Part shown: positions 6,295-7,845 of the stretch, piece after piece
Layout of the letters: each line of letters begins with the position of its first letter
Numbering within the stretch: the first letter of the stretch is position 1
Assembly (NCBI GenBank): GCA_005880075.1
Contig: VBJT01000033.1
Location: 1 to 7,845, forward strand
Origin: Chloroflexota bacterium
GTDB taxonomy: Bacteria > Chloroflexota > Dehalococcoidia > SM23-28-2 > RBG-16-64-32
DNA length: 7,845 nucleotides
Direction of reading: 5' to 3'
Translations under genes and position numbers: made by a program
Notes under the pieces: generated by a model
What the model saw: only the letters and a program-made list of their open reading frames with translations
The model's database searches: none
What the model was told of the DNA's origin: nothing

Positions 6295-6300
6295 TACAAT
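6295..6300 (+). promoter_or_regulatory. Possible -10 box (TACAAT) between hemerythrin and helical protein genes
   Basis: TACAAT lies 14 bases after the hemerythrin stop and 41 bases before the next ATG. No good -35 box is present, so co-transcription with the hemerythrin gene is at least as likely as a separate promoter. Confidence 0.25.
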
Positions 6301-6323
6301 TCGAAACGAGAACACGACCAGCC

Positions 6324-6331
6324 GAAGGAGG
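6324..6331 (+). promoter_or_regulatory. Strong ribosome binding site of the helical protein gene
   Basis: GAAGGAGG is a near-perfect Shine-Dalgarno sequence ten bases before the ATG at 6342-6344. It fixes this start and suggests high expression. Confidence 0.8.
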
Positions 6332-6341
6332 AACTGAACCG

Positions 6342-6845
6342 ATGGGTCAGAGGATCAATCGATTTGTCAGCACAATGAATGAAAGCTCGGACGCCATGCT
6401 GGACATGGCGGACATGGGGAATGAACGGGTCTACAAGTGGGGAAAGGTCATGGTCGAAGAGGCCCGCCGGACGCAGCGCGAGCAGGCAGACCTGACGCGC
6501 ATCTGGCTGGAAGCACCCACGGACGCGATCGGGTTCACGAAGGCCGCAATCGAGACATGGACGAGGCGGCAGCGGCGGCGCTTCGAGTTGGGGCGCCAGG
6601 CGATAAGCGAGATGGCGGGCGTAGGCAGCGAGACGCGAGATACGCTTCAGCGCGTCGTCGAGGCTAACCGCGAGGCGGTGCAGGTGGGCGTCGAAGCGGG
6701 GCGACGAGCGGCGACGCAGGCCGGGCGTGAGGCGCGTGAGACGGCGAGCCAGGTAGCCCGCGAGGTGAGCGAGCGCACCGAGGAAGTGGCGGACGCCGCC
6801 GAGAAGGCTTCTCGCAGCAACGCGCGGCGGCGCAACGGCGGATAG
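6342..6845 (+). CDS. Phasin/LEA-like amphipathic helical protein
   Basis: This 167-residue protein is predicted to be almost wholly alpha-helical, with no signal peptide or membrane segment. Residues 10-90 resemble phasin-type helices (SSDAMLDMADMG, then APTDAIGFTKAAIETW), with a basic cluster RRQRRRF at 75-81. Residues 105-157 are rich in Ala, Glu and Arg (AGREARETASQVAREVSERT) in a pattern like LEA group 3 or apolipoprotein-like 11-residue repeats. The C-terminus is basic (ARRRNGG). Phasins coat polyhydroxyalkanoate granules and LEA-like proteins protect against desiccation; the sequence does not decide between these, and no granule-synthesis gene is in the window. The gene sits 60 bases after the hemerythrin gene and has a strong ribosome binding site. 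A long minus-strand frame over this region reflects its regular GC-rich codons. Confidence 0.75.
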   Translation: MGQRINRFVSTMNESSDAMLDMADMGNERVYKWGKVMVEEARRTQREQADLTRIWLEAPTDAIGFTKAAIETWTRRQRRRFELGRQAISEMAGVGSETRDTLQRVVEANREAVQVGVEAGRRAATQAGREARETASQVAREVSERTEEVADAAEKASRSNARRRNGG

Positions 6846-6874
6846 ACGCTTCTCGCGTAAGCTGACGGAATAAC

Positions 6875-6884
6875 GAGCGCGCTC
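6875..6884. other. Perfect 10-bp palindrome GAGCGCGCTC
   Basis: GAGCGCGCTC reads the same on both strands and lies in the 106-base spacer before the crotonase gene, 30-39 bases upstream of a possible -10 box. It could be an operator half-site pair, but it is short and GC-rich, so chance is plausible. Confidence 0.25.
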
Positions 6885-6913
6885 ATCCATCTGCAAAACG
6901 TGGGCTGACCCGC

Positions 6914-6919
6914 TATAGT
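6914..6919 (+). promoter_or_regulatory. Possible -10 box of the crotonase gene (TATAGT)
   Basis: TATAGT is one mismatch from TATAAT. The expected start of transcription at about 6926 gives a leader of about 26 bases containing the ribosome binding site. The -35 position (TGCAAA at 17-base spacing) is poor. Confidence 0.4.
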
Positions 6920-6938
6920 CATTTGCATCGGCTATACC

Positions 6939-6945
6939 GGGGAGG
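6939..6945 (+). promoter_or_regulatory. Ribosome binding site of the crotonase gene
   Basis: GGGGAGG lies six bases before the ATG at 6952-6954 and supports that start. Confidence 0.75.
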
Positions 6946-6951
6946 CTCGCT

Positions 6952-7803
6952 ATGACTTTCGAGTCTATCGATTACAGCGCCGCGGATGGCATCGCGCGCA
7001 TCGTTCTGAACCGGCCGGAGCGGCTGAACGCGATGAACCGCCGGCTGATCTCCGACCTGCGGGAAGCGGTCATCGCCGCGAATGAGGACGAGGCCGCGCG
7101 AGTAATCGTCTTCAGCGGCGCGGGCCGGGCATTTTGCGCCGGGTACGACCTCGACTGGGGCACGCGGGCGGAAGACGCGACGCAGCGGGAGATGGCCGGG
7201 CACTGGGACCCGGTCCGCGACTACGAGGGGATGTCGCGCAATGTCCGGGTGTTCATGTCGCTCTGGGAGAGCCCGAAGCCGGTGATCGCGCAGATACACG
7301 GCTGGTGCGTGGGCGGCGGAACCGACATGGCGCTTTGCGCAGACCTCATCTATATGGCCGAGGACGCCCAGATCGGCTATCCGCCGGCGCGGGTCTGGGG
7401 AGAGCCGACGTCGGTGATGTGGGTCTACCGCTTGGGCCTCGAGCACGCCAAGCGGCTGATGCTCTCCGGCGAATCGTTGTCGGGCGCCGAAGCGGAGCGC
7501 ATCGGCCTCGCTTCGAAGGCTGTCCCGGCCGCGGACTTGCCTTCAGTCGTCGAGGAGATGGCGCGGAAGCTGGCATCGATCCCGGCTAACCAGCTCGCGC
7601 TGAGCAAGCTGCTGGTAAACCAGGCCTACGAAAACATGGGGCTCCGTACGACGCAGCTGATCGGCACGTTCTTCGACGGGATCGCGCGGCACACGCCGGA
7701 GGGAATCGCCTGGCGGGACCTTGCGATGAAGGAGGGGTTCCGGGAGGCGGTGAGGCGGCGGGACGCGCCGTTTGGCGACTACGGAGAGGGGAAGCGCGCG
7801 TAG
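6952..7803 (+). CDS. Crotonase (enoyl-CoA hydratase/isomerase) family protein
   Basis: This is a 283-residue cytoplasmic protein of the crotonase fold, which stabilises acyl-CoA enolate intermediates. The N-terminal IARIVLNRPERLNAMN (14-29) is the family signature. The two oxyanion-hole segments are AFCAGYDL (60-67) and HGWCVGGGTDMALCADL (116-132). In rat enoyl-CoA hydratase the catalytic glutamates are E144 and E164; by alignment these positions are Asp125 and Pro145 (IGYPPARVWG), so classical hydration is doubtful. A crotonase subgroup with GGGTDxALCAD and GYPPARVWG is known to me from actinobacteria and relatives, but its substrate is not clear. MWVYRLGLEHAKRLMLSGE (155-173) and the C-terminal helices are typical. 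The start is set by GGGGAGG six bases upstream. No neighbouring beta-oxidation gene is visible to indicate the pathway. Confidence 0.9.
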   Translation: MTFESIDYSAADGIARIVLNRPERLNAMNRRLISDLREAVIAANEDEAARVIVFSGAGRAFCAGYDLDWGTRAEDATQREMAGHWDPVRDYEGMSRNVRVFMSLWESPKPVIAQIHGWCVGGGTDMALCADLIYMAEDAQIGYPPARVWGEPTSVMWVYRLGLEHAKRLMLSGESLSGAEAERIGLASKAVPAADLPSVVEEMARKLASIPANQLALSKLLVNQAYENMGLRTTQLIGTFFDGIARHTPEGIAWRDLAMKEGFREAVRRRDAPFGDYGEGKRA

Positions 7804-7818
7804 GCGGCGCGAGCAGGT

Positions 7819-7832
7819 GCGAGATTCCTCGC
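7819..7832 (+). terminator. Weak stem-loop after the crotonase gene
   Basis: GCGAG and CTCGC form a perfect 5-bp stem with the loop ATTC, 15 bases after the crotonase stop. No T run follows before the window ends, so intrinsic termination is uncertain. Confidence 0.3.
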
Positions 7833-7845
7833 CGTCTCCGTCTAC

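Noticed and set aside
6294..6896. 200-codon minus-strand frame over the helical protein gene
   Set aside because: The plus-strand frame has a near-perfect ribosome binding site and regular helical composition, while the minus frame is Arg/Leu-rich without motifs.
6919..7446. 175-codon minus-strand frame over the crotonase gene
   Set aside because: The plus strand encodes clear crotonase motifs. The opposite frame is an effect of GC-rich codons.

Overview
The window comes from a GC-rich bacterial chromosome. The most likely source is a member of the Chloroflexota, perhaps near the Dehalococcoidia. That placement is inferred from three things: the style of the release factor 2 sequence, a secreted peptidase-MA-like protein of a type I associate with that phylum, and a class III cyclase-ATPase-TPR protein. 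No rRNA or other phylogenetic marker is present to settle it. No tRNA, rRNA, CRISPR array, insertion sequence or integrase was found.

Layout. Three genes lie on the minus strand and read leftward from about 5251. The first is a large signalling protein (cyclase homology domain, STAND-type ATPase, TPR tail). The second is prfB, encoding release factor 2. The third is the N-terminal part of a secreted peptidase-MA-like protein that runs off the left edge. Three genes lie on the plus strand and read rightward from 5490: a hemerythrin with a long basic tail, a phasin/LEA-like helical protein, and a crotonase-family enzyme. The divergent spacer 5252-5489 is AT-richer than its surroundings and should hold promoters for both directions.

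How the genes may work together. The cyclase-ATPase-TPR protein is probably a cytoplasmic regulator. prfB is housekeeping, and the peptidase-like protein is exported. The hemerythrin and the helical protein, 60 bases apart, look like a small stress or nucleoid-related pair: one has an iron-binding four-helix domain with an acid-free, Arg/Ser/Thr/Ala-rich tail, and the other is an amphipathic helical protein. The crotonase has its own ribosome binding site and a possible promoter, and acts in acyl-CoA metabolism.

What stands out: (1) the hemerythrin fused to a histone-H1/AlgP-like tail; (2) the prfB 5' end, which keeps the CUUUGAC heptamer of the classic autoregulatory frameshift but has no usable upstream frame, and which sits just behind a strong hairpin; (3) two clusters of 7-base tandem repeats in gene-start regions; (4) a near-leaderless start for the cyclase gene at a seven-base G run; and (5) substitutions at catalytic positions in the crotonase and the cyclase domain. 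The rest of the window is ordinary, and I see no clear multi-gene defence or mobile system.
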